DNA of 64,000 nucleotides from an uncultured Kiritimatiellota bacterium. Lineage in GTDB: Bacteria; Verrucomicrobiota; Kiritimatiellia; RFP12; UBA1067. The position numbers and the translations under genes are program-made. Shown in pieces: positions 17,466 to 25,711 of the stretch. How positions within the stretch are numbered: the first letter of the stretch is position 1; each line of letters opens with the position of its first letter. The stretch lies in assembly GCA_934635225.1 (NCBI GenBank), contig CAKTYZ010000012.1, forward strand, positions 50,803-114,802, given 5' to 3'. A model generated the notes under the pieces. The model did no database searches. It was given only the letters and a program-made list of their open reading frames with translations, and had not been told where the DNA came from.

Positions 17466-17515
17466 GCCGTTAGATGGGATGGTGTGTGTGACCAAACGGC
17501 ATAAGTGGATGATTG

Positions 17516-18433
17516 ATGAAGATAGAATATCACCTGCCAGAAAAGGCACTGACGAATGAGATGCTCGCGTCTATTTATGAGGGGTGGACGGAGGATAAGA
17601 TTTATTCAAAAACGGGCATTCGCGAGCGACGCATAGTGGAAGATTCTGCTTGTGCTGTCGATTTGGCGGAGCGTGCGGCGAAAAAGCTCTTTACGCAATA
17701 TTCGATAGATCCAAAGGATGTGGATTTTATTGTCCTTTGTACGCAGTCTTCAGCGTATAGGCTTCCCTCATCATCGTGTCTTTTGCAAAATAGGCTTGGG
17801 ATTAAGCGGAACTCGGGCGCTATTACGATTGACCATGGCTGTTCTGGCTTCGTATACGGGCTGTCGGTCGCCAAGGGGTTGATCATCGGTGGAATGGCCA
17901 AGAATGTTCTCTTGATCACGACGGAGACCTATTCACGATACATTGACGATTCTGATCGTTCAACGCGTACAATTTTTGGCGATGGTGCCGCCGCTGTGTT
18001 TATTGACAAGGACGATGTCATGCGCATCGGATCGTTTTCTTTTGGAACCGATGGAAGTGGCGGTGACAAACTGATTGTAAAAAATGGTCGCCTGTTCATG
18101 GACGGTCCGGAGATTTTCAACTTCACGCTTGATGTCGTTCCGGCTACAATTGATGCAGTTCTTGCGGTGAATCAGCTGTCAAAGGAAGATATTGATCTCT
18201 ATGTGTTTCATCAAGCAAATAAGTTTATGCTTGATGCGATAAGAAAAGTCTGCGCCTTGCCATATGAGAAATGTTATGTGAATCTTGAAACGACTGGCAA
18301 CACCGTTTCGTCAACAATTCCGATTGCGCTCAAACAACTCTCTGATGATGGGCGGTTAAAGCCGGGGAAGCGTATCATGCTCATGGGGTTTGGTGTCGGT
18401 TTGAGCTGGGCCGCGACGATAATTGAAGTCTAA
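17516..18433 (+). CDS. Beta-ketoacyl-ACP synthase III-like enzyme (FabH family)
   Basis: 305 residues from ATG 17516 (a TTG codon 3 nt earlier is less likely). Condenses an acyl-CoA primer with malonyl-ACP. The catalytic triad is complete: Cys109 (DHGCSGF), His232 (FHQAN) and Asn262 (TGNTVSS). GFGVGLSWAA near the end is the normal FabH C-terminal loop. Base composition is much more AT-rich than the neighbours, and codon use follows. It heads a four-gene cassette with ACP, SDR and a NeuD-like transferase, the kind of set that in O-antigen and flagellin-glycan loci builds a short 3-hydroxyacyl group for a sugar. No house fatty-acid genes are adjacent, so primary fatty-acid synthesis is unlikely. 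Confidence 0.9.
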   Translation: MKIEYHLPEKALTNEMLASIYEGWTEDKIYSKTGIRERRIVEDSACAVDLAERAAKKLFTQYSIDPKDVDFIVLCTQSSAYRLPSSSCLLQNRLGIKRNSGAITIDHGCSGFVYGLSVAKGLIIGGMAKNVLLITTETYSRYIDDSDRSTRTIFGDGAAAVFIDKDDVMRIGSFSFGTDGSGGDKLIVKNGRLFMDGPEIFNFTLDVVPATIDAVLAVNQLSKEDIDLYVFHQANKFMLDAIRKVCALPYEKCYVNLETTGNTVSSTIPIALKQLSDDGRLKPGKRIMLMGFGVGLSWAATIIEV

Positions 18434-18456
18434 AACCACAGAAAGGAATAATTAAA

Positions 18457-18672
18457 ATGGAACTTAACGAAAAGATAGAAGCACTCGTGGAGATATTTGA
18501 TTGTGATGCCGGAGAATTGAAGCCCGAAACGCAACTCAATACCCTTGAATGGGATTCGATGGCTATGTTATCACTAATCGCCATCATAAAGGCGAAATTC
18601 AATAAAAAGATCTCTGGGGAAGACTTACGAAATTTCAAGACTATTAAAGACATTCTAGACAGGATGGAATGA
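18457..18672 (+). CDS. Acyl carrier protein
   Basis: 71 residues, acidic, with the phosphopantetheine serine at Ser34 in EWDSMAML. Carries the growing acyl chain as a thioester for the neighbouring KAS III and SDR. AAAGGAA upstream is the ribosome site. Its motif (WDSM instead of the DSLD of primary AcpP) marks it as a specialised ACP. It overlaps the next start. Confidence 0.92.
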   Translation: MELNEKIEALVEIFDCDAGELKPETQLNTLEWDSMAMLSLIAIIKAKFNKKISGEDLRNFKTIKDILDRME

Positions 18673-19418
18673 TGGATCTGCTTGCCTTGTCAACAAAGAG
18701 AATTCTGGTCACAGGTGCGTCCTCTGGCATTGGTCGCGCTTGTGCCAGAATGCTATCAGAACTTGGGGCATCCGTAATAATTACAGGACGAAATAATGAT
18801 GCTCTCGCGGAGACTCGTAGGATGATGTCTGCGCCGGAGAGACATATTCTTGTGTCCGGTGATATATGTGAAGATGCCTTTGTCGAAGATATGACCCAAA
18901 ACATTGGAAAGATTGATGGGTTAGTTCATGCGGCAGGAACTTGCCCTGCATTGTCTATCAATGTCGCGGATGCGGACATAGTGATCGATTCAATGAGAGT
19001 AAATTACGTTGCGTTTATGTCCTTAATGAGACGATACGCACGCCGAAAATATTCAAACGATGGATTTTCCGCAGTTGCCATTGCGTCCGTGTCAGCAATG
19101 GCGGGATGGGCTGGAGGTTCGCTGTATTCAGGGAGCAAAGGAGCCGTATGTTCGGCGGTTAAGTCTTTGGCCATTGAACTCGCGCCTCGTGTCAGGGTGA
19201 ATGCAGTCTGCCCAAGCAACATCAAAACGCCAATGTTTGATTCATTAGCTGCTGAAATCAACGATGAACGGGGTTTGGAAGAACTTCGGCGAAAGCAAGT
19301 GCTTGGAATCGGAAAACCTGAACAAGTGGCGGGGCCAGTATGTTTCTTGTTGAGTGAAGCGGCCTCGTTTATTACAGGAATTTGCATGCCTGTTGATGGC
19401 GGTTATCTGGCACAATGA
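18669..19418 (+). CDS. SDR reductase, FabG-like 3-oxoacyl-ACP reductase
   Basis: 249 residues (ATGATG, so 18672 is equally possible). NAD(P) motif TGASSGIG (15-22), AAG, and catalytic Ser/Tyr/Lys in SVSAMAG and LYSGSKGAV; ends PVDGGYLAQ. Likely reduces the 3-ketoacyl-ACP from the KAS III product to 3-hydroxyacyl-ACP. Overlaps the ACP stop by ATGA, so it is translationally coupled. AT-rich like the rest of the cassette. Confidence 0.88.
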   Translation: MMDLLALSTKRILVTGASSGIGRACARMLSELGASVIITGRNNDALAETRRMMSAPERHILVSGDICEDAFVEDMTQNIGKIDGLVHAAGTCPALSINVADADIVIDSMRVNYVAFMSLMRRYARRKYSNDGFSAVAIASVSAMAGWAGGSLYSGSKGAVCSAVKSLAIELAPRVRVNAVCPSNIKTPMFDSLAAEINDERGLEELRRKQVLGIGKPEQVAGPVCFLLSEAASFITGICMPVDGGYLAQ

Positions 19419-19429
19419 GGAGAACTACC

Positions 19430-20071
19430 ATGAGCCGAAAGAATCTGTACATTATTGGGGCGAGAGGATTTGGCCGAGAATTGGTTGGTACTTTTCGGCT
19501 GTGGAATGGATTCTTGGATAAGTATGTGATCAAGGGTTTCTTGGATGACAAAAGCAATGCCTTGGATGGCTATGGCGAATATCCGCCGATTGTCTCCAGT
19601 GTCGAGATGTTTCAGCCTCATTCAAATGACGTGTTTGTGTGTGCTTTGGGTATCGTGAGCTGGAGGAAGAAGTACATCAAGTTGGTGCTTGATAAAGGAG
19701 GGCGATTTGACTCGATTGTTTCGCCGCTGGCAACGGTTCATAAATCCGCTAAGGTTGGTGCTGGATGTGTAATCCTTAACAATGTCATCATTTCATCGGA
19801 TGTCACTGTCGGCGACAATGTCCTTTGCCATGCTGGCGTACTGTTGGGGCATGACACTAAAATAGGAAATCATGTAGTTATCGAGTCGTTTGCATTTACC
19901 GGTGGATTTGCAAGCATTGGAGATGACGCTACACTCCATACGAGAGCAACAATTCTTCCTCACAAGAAAGTTGGCGTAGGGGCGACCGTTGGGGCTGGGA
20001 GTACCGTTATTTCGAATGTAAAGGCGGGTAAAACCGTATTCGGCATTCCAGCGATTGACATTAGTTTGTAA
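19430..20071 (+). CDS. NeuD/PglD-type sugar acyltransferase (hexapeptide repeat)
   Basis: 213 residues from ATG 19430 (an in-frame ATG at 19415 would add MRRTT). N-terminal PglD-like Rossmann region KNLYIIGARGFGREL, then left-handed beta-helix hexapeptide repeats (AKVGAGCVILNNVII, VTVGDNVLCHAGVLLGHDTKIGNHVVIE) and the closing GIPAIDISL. The family transfers acetyl from acetyl-CoA to amino or hydroxyl groups of sugars; next to a dedicated ACP it may take an acyl-ACP donor. The acceptor sugar is unknown, as no nucleotide-sugar genes flank it. Confidence 0.88.
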   Translation: MSRKNLYIIGARGFGRELVGTFRLWNGFLDKYVIKGFLDDKSNALDGYGEYPPIVSSVEMFQPHSNDVFVCALGIVSWRKKYIKLVLDKGGRFDSIVSPLATVHKSAKVGAGCVILNNVIISSDVTVGDNVLCHAGVLLGHDTKIGNHVVIESFAFTGGFASIGDDATLHTRATILPHKKVGVGATVGAGSTVISNVKAGKTVFGIPAIDISL

Positions 20072-20223
20072 TGCTTGAATTTGTCTGTGACGATTTGACT
20101 TGCGCTTAGAGGGGTGTCGATGAGATCATGAGACATAATGTGTTTGGCTAACATGGTGTTTGCGCAAAGATGTTGCCACTTTTGTCTAGGAGGGAAGCAT
20201 TATCGCTGCTCTTGGTGCAGATT
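20072..20223. other. Short spacer between the AT-rich cassette and dnaB
   Basis: Still AT-rich. No ORF or terminator I can support. It marks the composition boundary back to high GC. Confidence 0.5.
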
Positions 20224-20232
20224 TGGTATAAT
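20224..20232 (+). promoter_or_regulatory. Extended -10 promoter of the uORF-dnaB unit
   Basis: TGGTATAAT. Six nt separate it from the GTG at 20239, so the transcript should begin at or within a base or two of that codon. Confidence 0.75.
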
Positions 20233-20238
20233 GTGCGC

Positions 20239-20313
20239 GTGAAAGGCATGTTAGAGAAGAAGGATATGGCAGGCAATCATTTCGAGGCGCGCGGTCGGGA
20301 GGAACTGGCGTGA
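20239..20313 (+). CDS. 24-codon upstream ORF overlapping dnaB
   Basis: GTG start 6 nt after the -10 box, then 24 sense codons (KGMLEKKDMAGNHFEARGREELA after the start) and TGA at 20311-20313. The stop overlaps the dnaB GTG at 20310 as GTGA, the linkage used by real gene pairs here, and GGGAGGA (20297-20303) inside the uORF serves dnaB. The peptide is charged and matches nothing I know. Best read as a leader peptide for translational coupling; chance cannot be excluded without homologues. Confidence 0.5.
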   Translation: MKGMLEKKDMAGNHFEARGREELA

Positions 20314-21803
20314 GCGATCTCATGAGGACGCCTCCGCACAGCGTGGAGGCCGAGTGTGCGCTTTTGGGGTCGATACTCCTTGACGCGAGCGGCAGCAACG
20401 AGCGCGTGATGGACGAGTGCCGAGGGCAGGGCGTGACGGAGGAGTTCTTCTATGTCCCGGCGAATCGCACGGTCTACGCGACGATGCTTCAGATGGCGAT
20501 GCTGTCGAAACCGCTTGACGCGCTGACGCTCATCGAGGAGCTGCGGCGCGAGAACCGCTTGGAGACGGTTGGGGGAACGGCGTACATCGAGACGTTGATC
20601 GAACGGGTTCCGACGACGGCGCACGCCGAACATTACCTGGAGATCGTGAAGTCGAAGTATCTGCGCAGGCTCCTCATCGAGCGGGCGACAAAGGTCGTCG
20701 AAAAGGGCTTTGACGAGAACGCGTATCCCGATCCGCAGATCGTCCTCGGCGAGGCCGAGAAGACCTTTCTTGAAATCGGCGGCACGCGCGGCGCGACGCT
20801 GCCGTGGTCGACGGCGGTGGACGACAGCTACGCGCGCATCGACCGCATGTTCGAGTCGGGCGGTCGCCTGATGGAGGGCCTCTCGACCGGCTACAAGTAT
20901 CTGGACGAGACGCTGCAGGGCCTGAAGCCCGCCGAAATGATCGTGATCGCGGCGCGTCCGTCGGTCGGCAAGACGTCGCTCGCGATGAACATCGCCGAGG
21001 CCGTCGCGTTGGGCGAGATGATCTCGACCGAGACGCCGATGGCGGACAACGCGGGCAAGGGCGGCCGCCCGGTGGCGATCTTCTCTCTGGAAATGCCGGT
21101 CGAGCAGCTCACGAAGCGCATGCTCGCCGGGCGCGCGCACATCAACATGTGGCTGCTCAACCGGGATCTCGTGCCCAAGCGCGAGAAGATCGAGATGACG
21201 GACAATCTTCTGCGCGCCAGCGGCGAGCTGAAGAGCGCGCCGATCTATGTGGACGATACGGCGGGCCTTGACGTGATGGACTTGCGGGCGCGGGCGCGGC
21301 GCATGAAGAAGCAGCATGGCATTGAGCTGATCGTCATCGACTATCTTCAGCTCTGCAACTGCCGCGAGGGCGCGCGCCAGAGCCGTCAGATCGAGGTCTC
21401 GATGATCTCCCAGCAGATCAAGGCGATGGCGAAGGAGCTGAAGGTCCCCGTCATTGTCCTTTCCCAGCTCTCGCGCGCGAACGAGCAGCGCGGCGACAAG
21501 AACGAGAAGCCCAAGCTGTCGGACCTGCGCGACTCGGGCGCGATCGAACAGGATGCGGACGTCGTCTTTCTCCTGCGCCGCCCGAGCCGGACGGCTGGCG
21601 CGGACAACGCGGATGACAAGACGCTGGCGATTGTGGACATCGCCAAGAACCGCAACGGCGAGACCGGCGAGGTCGAGATGAGCTTCATTCGCGAATGGAC
21701 ACGTTTCCTGGACCGCGAACCGCGCTCCAAGTCGGTCAAGAACTTCGAGTCGTCCGAGCAGATGCCCGAGCAGGGCGAGTTCGTCCCCGATCCGATCAGC
21801 TGA
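20310..21803 (+). CDS. dnaB: Replicative DNA helicase DnaB
   Basis: Ring helicase that unwinds the replication fork 5'-3' and recruits primase. N-terminal DnaB domain begins MRTPPHSVEAECALLGSILLD; the RecA-like C-terminal half has Walker A RPSVGKTS near residue 216, ARRMKKQHGIELIVIDYLQL (Walker B) and LSQLSRANEQRGDKNEKPKLSDLRDSGAIEQDAD. 497 residues, normal. GTG 20310 is fixed by GGGAGGA 6 nt upstream and by the N-terminal alignment; ATG 20322 is an alternative. Translated downstream of a 24-codon uORF. Confidence 0.96.
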   Translation: MSDLMRTPPHSVEAECALLGSILLDASGSNERVMDECRGQGVTEEFFYVPANRTVYATMLQMAMLSKPLDALTLIEELRRENRLETVGGTAYIETLIERVPTTAHAEHYLEIVKSKYLRRLLIERATKVVEKGFDENAYPDPQIVLGEAEKTFLEIGGTRGATLPWSTAVDDSYARIDRMFESGGRLMEGLSTGYKYLDETLQGLKPAEMIVIAARPSVGKTSLAMNIAEAVALGEMISTETPMADNAGKGGRPVAIFSLEMPVEQLTKRMLAGRAHINMWLLNRDLVPKREKIEMTDNLLRASGELKSAPIYVDDTAGLDVMDLRARARRMKKQHGIELIVIDYLQLCNCREGARQSRQIEVSMISQQIKAMAKELKVPVIVLSQLSRANEQRGDKNEKPKLSDLRDSGAIEQDADVVFLLRRPSRTAGADNADDKTLAIVDIAKNRNGETGEVEMSFIREWTRFLDREPRSKSVKNFESSEQMPEQGEFVPDPIS

Positions 21804-21831
21804 GCCGCGCGGGTGGCTCGACCATCTTATA

Positions 21832-21840
21832 TGGTATAAT
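21832..21840 (+). promoter_or_regulatory. Extended -10 promoter of fusA
   Basis: TGGTATAAT with only 6 nt (ACGCAC) before the fusA ATG at 21847. The predicted mRNA is leaderless. Confidence 0.8.
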
Positions 21841-21846
21841 ACGCAC

Positions 21847-23919
21847 ATGAGTTCTGACCTTTCCAATGTACGAAACATCGGCATCGTCGCCCACATTGAC
21901 GCGGGCAAGACGACGACGACCGAGCGCATCCTCTTCTATACCGGCAAGATCCACAAGCACGGCGACGTCCACGACGGCAACACGACGACGGACTTCATGG
22001 TCCAGGAGAAGGAGCGCGGCATCACGATCCAGTCCGCAGCGATTTCCTGCACGTGGGAGGGCCATGCGATCAACATCATCGATACGCCCGGACACGTTGA
22101 CTTCACGATGGAAGTCGAGCGTTCGCTGCGTGTTCTGGACGGCGCGGTCTGCGTCTTCTGTGCCGTCGGCGGCGTCCAGCCGCAGAGCGAGACGGTTTGG
22201 CGTCAGGCTGACCGCTACGGCGTGCCGCGTCTCGCGTTCGTCAACAAGATGGACCGCATGGGCGCGGATTTCGCGCGTGTTGTCGAGGAGATGCGCGCGA
22301 AGCTGAGGGCCCCCGCGTGCCCGGTTGAATTGCCGATCGGCCGCGAGGACGACTTCAGGGGCGTCATTGACCTCATTCGGATGAAGGGCGTCGTCTATGA
22401 CGAGGCGACGGAGGGCAAGACGTTCACGGTCGGAGAGATACCCGCCGAGATGAAGGACGACGCGGAACTCGCGCGCGCCGAACTCGTGGAAAAGGTCGCG
22501 GACTTGGACGAGGGCGTGATGGAGGCATTCTTGGAGAAGGGCGATCTCTCGGCGGAAGAGCTCGTCCCGGCCATCCGCCGTCTCGTCATTGCCGGGCGCC
22601 TTGTGCCCGTCCTCTGCGGCACGTCGCTTCGCGACAAGGGCGTCCAGCCGCTTCTCGACGCGATTTGCGCCTATCTGCCGTCCCCGCTTGACCGGCCGCC
22701 TGTGTCGGGGACGGATCTCAAGAGCGGCGAACGCGTGACGCGCAAGCAGGACGATTCGGAACTTCTGACGTCGCTGGTCTTCAAGATCGCGACAGATCCC
22801 TATGTCGGCAAGCTCTACTTCGTGCGCGTCTACGGCGGCGTCCTCAAGAAGGGCGCGAACGCCTACAATCCGCGCACGCGGAAGCGCGAGCGCATCATGA
22901 AGATCGTCCGCCTCTTTGCCGACGACCAGATTGAGGTGGAGGAGCTGCGCGCGGGCGACATTGGCGCGGTCATCGGCCTCAAGGAGGTGACGACGGGCGA
23001 CACGCTCTGTTCGGAAATGAAGCCGTGCTATTTGGAGCGCATTGTCGCGCCGCAGCCAGTCATGTTCCTTGCCATCGAGCCAAAGTCGAGCGCGGACAAG
23101 GACAAGCTCGTCGCGTCGATGCAGTCGCTTGCGGCGGAAGATCCGACGTGCCAGTTCCGTGAAGACGAGGAGACGGGGCAGACGATCCTCTCCGGCATGG
23201 GCGAGCTGCATCTGGAGATTCTCGTGGACCGTCTGAAGCGCGAGTTCAAGTGCGCGGCAAATGTCGGCAAGCCGATGGTCAGCTACTGCGAGACGGTGAC
23301 GCGTCCGGCGGTCAAGAGTTTCCTGTTCGACCGCGAGCTCGGCGGCAAACGCCATGCGGTCGAACTGAAGATCGAGGTCAAGCCGATGGTGCGCGGCACG
23401 GGCGTCAAAGTTGGGCTGGCGCGCGATTTCGTCAACCTCGTGATGGACAGGAATCTGCAGGAGTGCGTCCGCCAGGGCTTGGCAGACGGCGTGGCGACGG
23501 GCGTCCTCGCGCGCTATCCGATGACGGACGTGGAAGTGACGTGTCTGTCGGCCACGCTGGTCGATCCTGAGATTTCGGATGAGGTCGCATTCCGTTCGGC
23601 GGCGATGATGGGCTTTCGCGAGACGGCGGAGGCCGCCGCGCCCGAGTTCCTCGAACCGATCATGAAGCTGGAGATCACGACGCCGCCCGAGTCGGTGGGC
23701 GAGATTCTCGGCGACTTGAACAGCCGTCGCGGAACAGTTCTCGACATGGACATGCGCGGCGACCTCCAGGTCATCCACGCGCGCGTTCCGCTCGCGAAGA
23801 TGTTCGGCTACGCGACGGCGATTCGCTCGCTCACGAAGGGGCGCGCCTCCTATTCGATGGAGACGGACCAGTTCGAGCTGGCGCCCAAGGCCGTGCGCGA
23901 AGAGATTCTCAGCCGCTGA
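21847..23919 (+). CDS. fusA: Elongation factor G
   Basis: Ribosomal translocase GTPase, 690 residues. G1 AHIDAGKTTTTERILFYTGK, switch region ERGITIQSAA, G3 DTPGHVDFTMEVERSLRVLDGAV, G4 NKMDRMGADF; domains II-V follow with the usual domain IV/V blocks (VDPEISDEVAFRSAA, EPIMKLEITTPPESVGEILGDLNSRRG). It is not next to rpsL/rpsG or tuf, unlike the usual str operon, and has its own leaderless promoter. A paralogous EF-G elsewhere cannot be excluded. Confidence 0.96.
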   Translation: MSSDLSNVRNIGIVAHIDAGKTTTTERILFYTGKIHKHGDVHDGNTTTDFMVQEKERGITIQSAAISCTWEGHAINIIDTPGHVDFTMEVERSLRVLDGAVCVFCAVGGVQPQSETVWRQADRYGVPRLAFVNKMDRMGADFARVVEEMRAKLRAPACPVELPIGREDDFRGVIDLIRMKGVVYDEATEGKTFTVGEIPAEMKDDAELARAELVEKVADLDEGVMEAFLEKGDLSAEELVPAIRRLVIAGRLVPVLCGTSLRDKGVQPLLDAICAYLPSPLDRPPVSGTDLKSGERVTRKQDDSELLTSLVFKIATDPYVGKLYFVRVYGGVLKKGANAYNPRTRKRERIMKIVRLFADDQIEVEELRAGDIGAVIGLKEVTTGDTLCSEMKPCYLERIVAPQPVMFLAIEPKSSADKDKLVASMQSLAAEDPTCQFREDEETGQTILSGMGELHLEILVDRLKREFKCAANVGKPMVSYCETVTRPAVKSFLFDRELGGKRHAVELKIEVKPMVRGTGVKVGLARDFVNLVMDRNLQECVRQGLADGVATGVLARYPMTDVEVTCLSATLVDPEISDEVAFRSAAMMGFRETAEAAAPEFLEPIMKLEITTPPESVGEILGDLNSRRGTVLDMDMRGDLQVIHARVPLAKMFGYATAIRSLTKGRASYSMETDQFELAPKAVREEILSR

Positions 23920-23929
23920 AGGTGCGCAC

Positions 23930-24640
23930 GTGGCGGGTGAGACGGTCCGGTCTGAAGCGGTGTGCCTGTCGATCCATCCGTGGTCGCGGACAAGCCACAT
24001 CGTGTCGTGGCTGACGCCGCGCGGCAAGGTCGGGACGGTCGTGAGGGGGGCCGTGCGCCCCAAGAGCTTTTTCCTCGGGCAGTACGACCTCAACTACACG
24101 TGTGACATCCTTTACTATGGCCGTGCGCGCGGCGAGCTTCACGCGCTTCGAGACTGTCTGCCGCTTGACCGCCGCGATGCGCTTCGGGATGATTTCCGTG
24201 CGCTGGCGCTGGCGGGCTACTTTCGGCGACTCGTCTTGGACTACGTGCCGACGGGCCCGGAATGCGCCGCGTGGTATGAGCTGCTGACGGAAGCGCTGGA
24301 CGCGCTGGCAGGGGCGTGCGACGACTCCCTGTCCGTTTCGCTCGTACCGCGCTTTCTCCGCTTTGAGCTGGAGGTTCTGCACCTTCTCGGGCTTTCGCCG
24401 GAGATCGAAGCCGAGTCGGGCGTCTTCCGGTTGCGGGGCGAGCGGATGATTCCCGTCTCGCGTGCCGTCGCCGCCTATTTGCGGAATCCGACGGAAAATG
24501 CCGAAAATCCGCAAATCCCCCTTGACGCGGCACGGGTGATTGGTGTATTCTATCAATTCCACTTGGATTGTGCCTCCGATGTACGGCGGGCGGTCCTCTC
24601 ATTGATTTTGAAAACCAAGGAAAGAAAACGAGAACTATGA
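23930..24640 (+). CDS. recO: DNA repair protein RecO
   Basis: Loads RecA with RecR and promotes annealing in the RecFOR pathway. 236 residues: N-terminal OB-fold (AVCLSIHPWSRTSHIVSWLTPRGKVGTVVRGAVRP) and helical C-terminal part (LRFELEVLHLLGLSPE, then VFRLRGERMIPVS). The zinc-binding Cys cluster of some RecO proteins is absent. GTG start at 23930, 10 nt after fusA. The 3' end contains a promoter for the next gene. Confidence 0.88.
   Translation: MAGETVRSEAVCLSIHPWSRTSHIVSWLTPRGKVGTVVRGAVRPKSFFLGQYDLNYTCDILYYGRARGELHALRDCLPLDRRDALRDDFRALALAGYFRRLVLDYVPTGPECAAWYELLTEALDALAGACDDSLSVSLVPRFLRFELEVLHLLGLSPEIEAESGVFRLRGERMIPVSRAVAAYLRNPTENAENPQIPLDAARVIGVFYQFHLDCASDVRRAVLSLILKTKERKREL
24522..24551 (+). 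promoter_or_regulatory. Promoter inside the recO 3' end for the parvulin lipoprotein
   Basis: TTGACG (24522-24527), 18-nt spacer, TATTCT (24546-24551). Gives a leader of about 80 nt before ATG 24637. Confidence 0.6.
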
Positions 24641-25671
24641 TGAACATGAAGATGATGGGCGCCGCGCTTCTGGCCGGTGCGGTGCTGGTTGGGTGCGAGC
24701 GCAAGCTGGTCGACCCGGCCGTGACGGTTGACGGCAAGACGCTCTTGAAGTCGGAGATCGCGTCCGATGTCGAGAAGATCATAGCCGCGCAGGGCGACAA
24801 GATCCCGACGAATCGTCTCGCCTACGCGCGGCAGATGTTCGGCAACCAGATTGCGCAGAGCTTCATCATTGAGAACGTGCTCGTCGCGAAAGCGAAGGCT
24901 GACGGCTTTGCCGTGACGGACGAGGACCGCAAGGCGCGCGAAGCCGAGTTCCTCAAGGCGGCGGAGAAGATGCCCGACGCGCCGAAGTCAATCGAGGACT
25001 ACTTCAAGAAGTTCCCGCTCGGCGAGGACCGTGCGCGGCAGGAGTTCGAGAACGGCATTCTCATTGACAAGATGATGAAGGACTATCAGTCCAAGCGCGA
25101 GAAGAAAGACTATCAGGCCGAGGCGCAGAAGCAGATTGACGAGGCCGCCGAGAACGGCAAGAAGTCGCTGGCGAAGATCCAGGGCTTCAAGACCGAGCTC
25201 GACAAGACGCCCGCCAAGGACGTCGCGGCGAAGTTTGCGGAACTTGCAAAGGCGAGTTCCGAGTGTCCGTCTTCGGCGAAAGGCGGCGATCTGGGCGAGT
25301 TCACGCCGGGGCAGATGGTCAAGGAGTTTGACGCGGTGGCGTTCAAGTTGCCGGTCGGCAAGGTCTCCGATCCTGTCCAGACGCAGTTCGGCCATCACCT
25401 CATCCTCGTGACGAAGAAGATTCCGGCCGTTGCGGCGAAGGGCGACAAGCCGGCTGAGCCCGAGAAGGTCCAGGCGAGCCATATCCTCGTGAAGTCCTCG
25501 GGGATGACCACGGCCGACAAGGATGAGCTCGCCAAGAAGCTCGAGAGCGAAGACGAGCGCGCGTTCGCGCAGAAGTTTGTGCTGGAACAGGTGCAGGCGG
25601 CGAAGATCGAGGCTTCCGAGGAGTATAAGCATCTTCTGCCGGCGGCGGTTGAAAAGCCCGTCGAGAAATGA
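24637..25671 (+). CDS. Parvulin-type peptidyl-prolyl isomerase lipoprotein (PrsA/SurA-like)
   Basis: 344 residues from ATG 24637, which overlaps the recO stop (ATGA). A lipoprotein signal (GAALLAGAVLVGC, Cys at 20) anchors it to a membrane. Helical N-terminal chaperone region (KLVDPAVTVDGKTLLKSEI...), then a PPIC rotamase domain around residues 180-265 (GGDLGEFTPGQMVKEFDAVAFKLPVGKVSDPVQTQFGHHLILV). A second rotamase-like start (VQASHILVKSSG) follows but is not completed, so the last ~65 residues may be a degenerate repeat. Family role: folding of exported proteins. Confidence 0.9.
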   Translation: MMNMKMMGAALLAGAVLVGCERKLVDPAVTVDGKTLLKSEIASDVEKIIAAQGDKIPTNRLAYARQMFGNQIAQSFIIENVLVAKAKADGFAVTDEDRKAREAEFLKAAEKMPDAPKSIEDYFKKFPLGEDRARQEFENGILIDKMMKDYQSKREKKDYQAEAQKQIDEAAENGKKSLAKIQGFKTELDKTPAKDVAAKFAELAKASSECPSSAKGGDLGEFTPGQMVKEFDAVAFKLPVGKVSDPVQTQFGHHLILVTKKIPAVAAKGDKPAEPEKVQASHILVKSSGMTTADKDELAKKLESEDERAFAQKFVLEQVQAAKIEASEEYKHLLPAAVEKPVEK

Positions 25672-25677
25672 TATACT
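25649..25677 (+). promoter_or_regulatory. Strong promoter of the small basic protein gene
   Basis: TTGAAA (25649-25654), 17-nt spacer, TATACT (25672-25677), also extended (TGATATACT). It lies across the end of the PPIase gene. Confidence 0.75.
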
Positions 25678-25711
25678 ACCCACCCGTTGACTGAGAAAGG
25701 AAGAAAAGAAA

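Larger units (their letters stand above)
17106..17515 (+). ncRNA. Structured leader RNA with alternative terminator hairpins (candidate cis-regulator or ncRNA)
   Basis: About 410 nt without a convincing ORF between a promoter and the KAS III start. Helices I can pair: GGGGTG/CGCCCC (17137-17142 with 17148-17153, loop TCAAA); CACGAG/CTCGTG closing a domain around 17220-17275; GCGTACGC with GCGT-ATG-ACGC around 17280-17305. At the 3' side hairpin T1 pairs CGCTACGTGG (17358-17367) with CCACGTGGCG (17373-17382), followed by TGTTTT. Hairpin T2 pairs GTGGCGTGTTTTCA (17377-17390) with its perfect complement at 17445-17458, followed by TCTTTTT. T1 and T2 share 17377-17382 and exclude each other. No second promoter is visible before the cassette. 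I do not recognise tmRNA, RNase P, SRP or a known riboswitch. Confidence 0.65.

Noticed and set aside
17516..20071. Primary fatty-acid synthesis operon (fabH-acpP-fabG)
   Set aside because: The ACP motif is non-standard, fabD/fabF/plsX are missing, a sugar acyltransferase is fused to the operon, and the composition is foreign.
20277..24093. Very long - strand ORFs (e.g. about 550 codons over dnaB and 765 codons over fusA) and a similar one of 1118 codons at 39718-43074
   Set aside because: They are mirror frames of high-GC + strand genes; their translations are Arg/His/Leu-rich with no domain, and the + strand products are well-known proteins.
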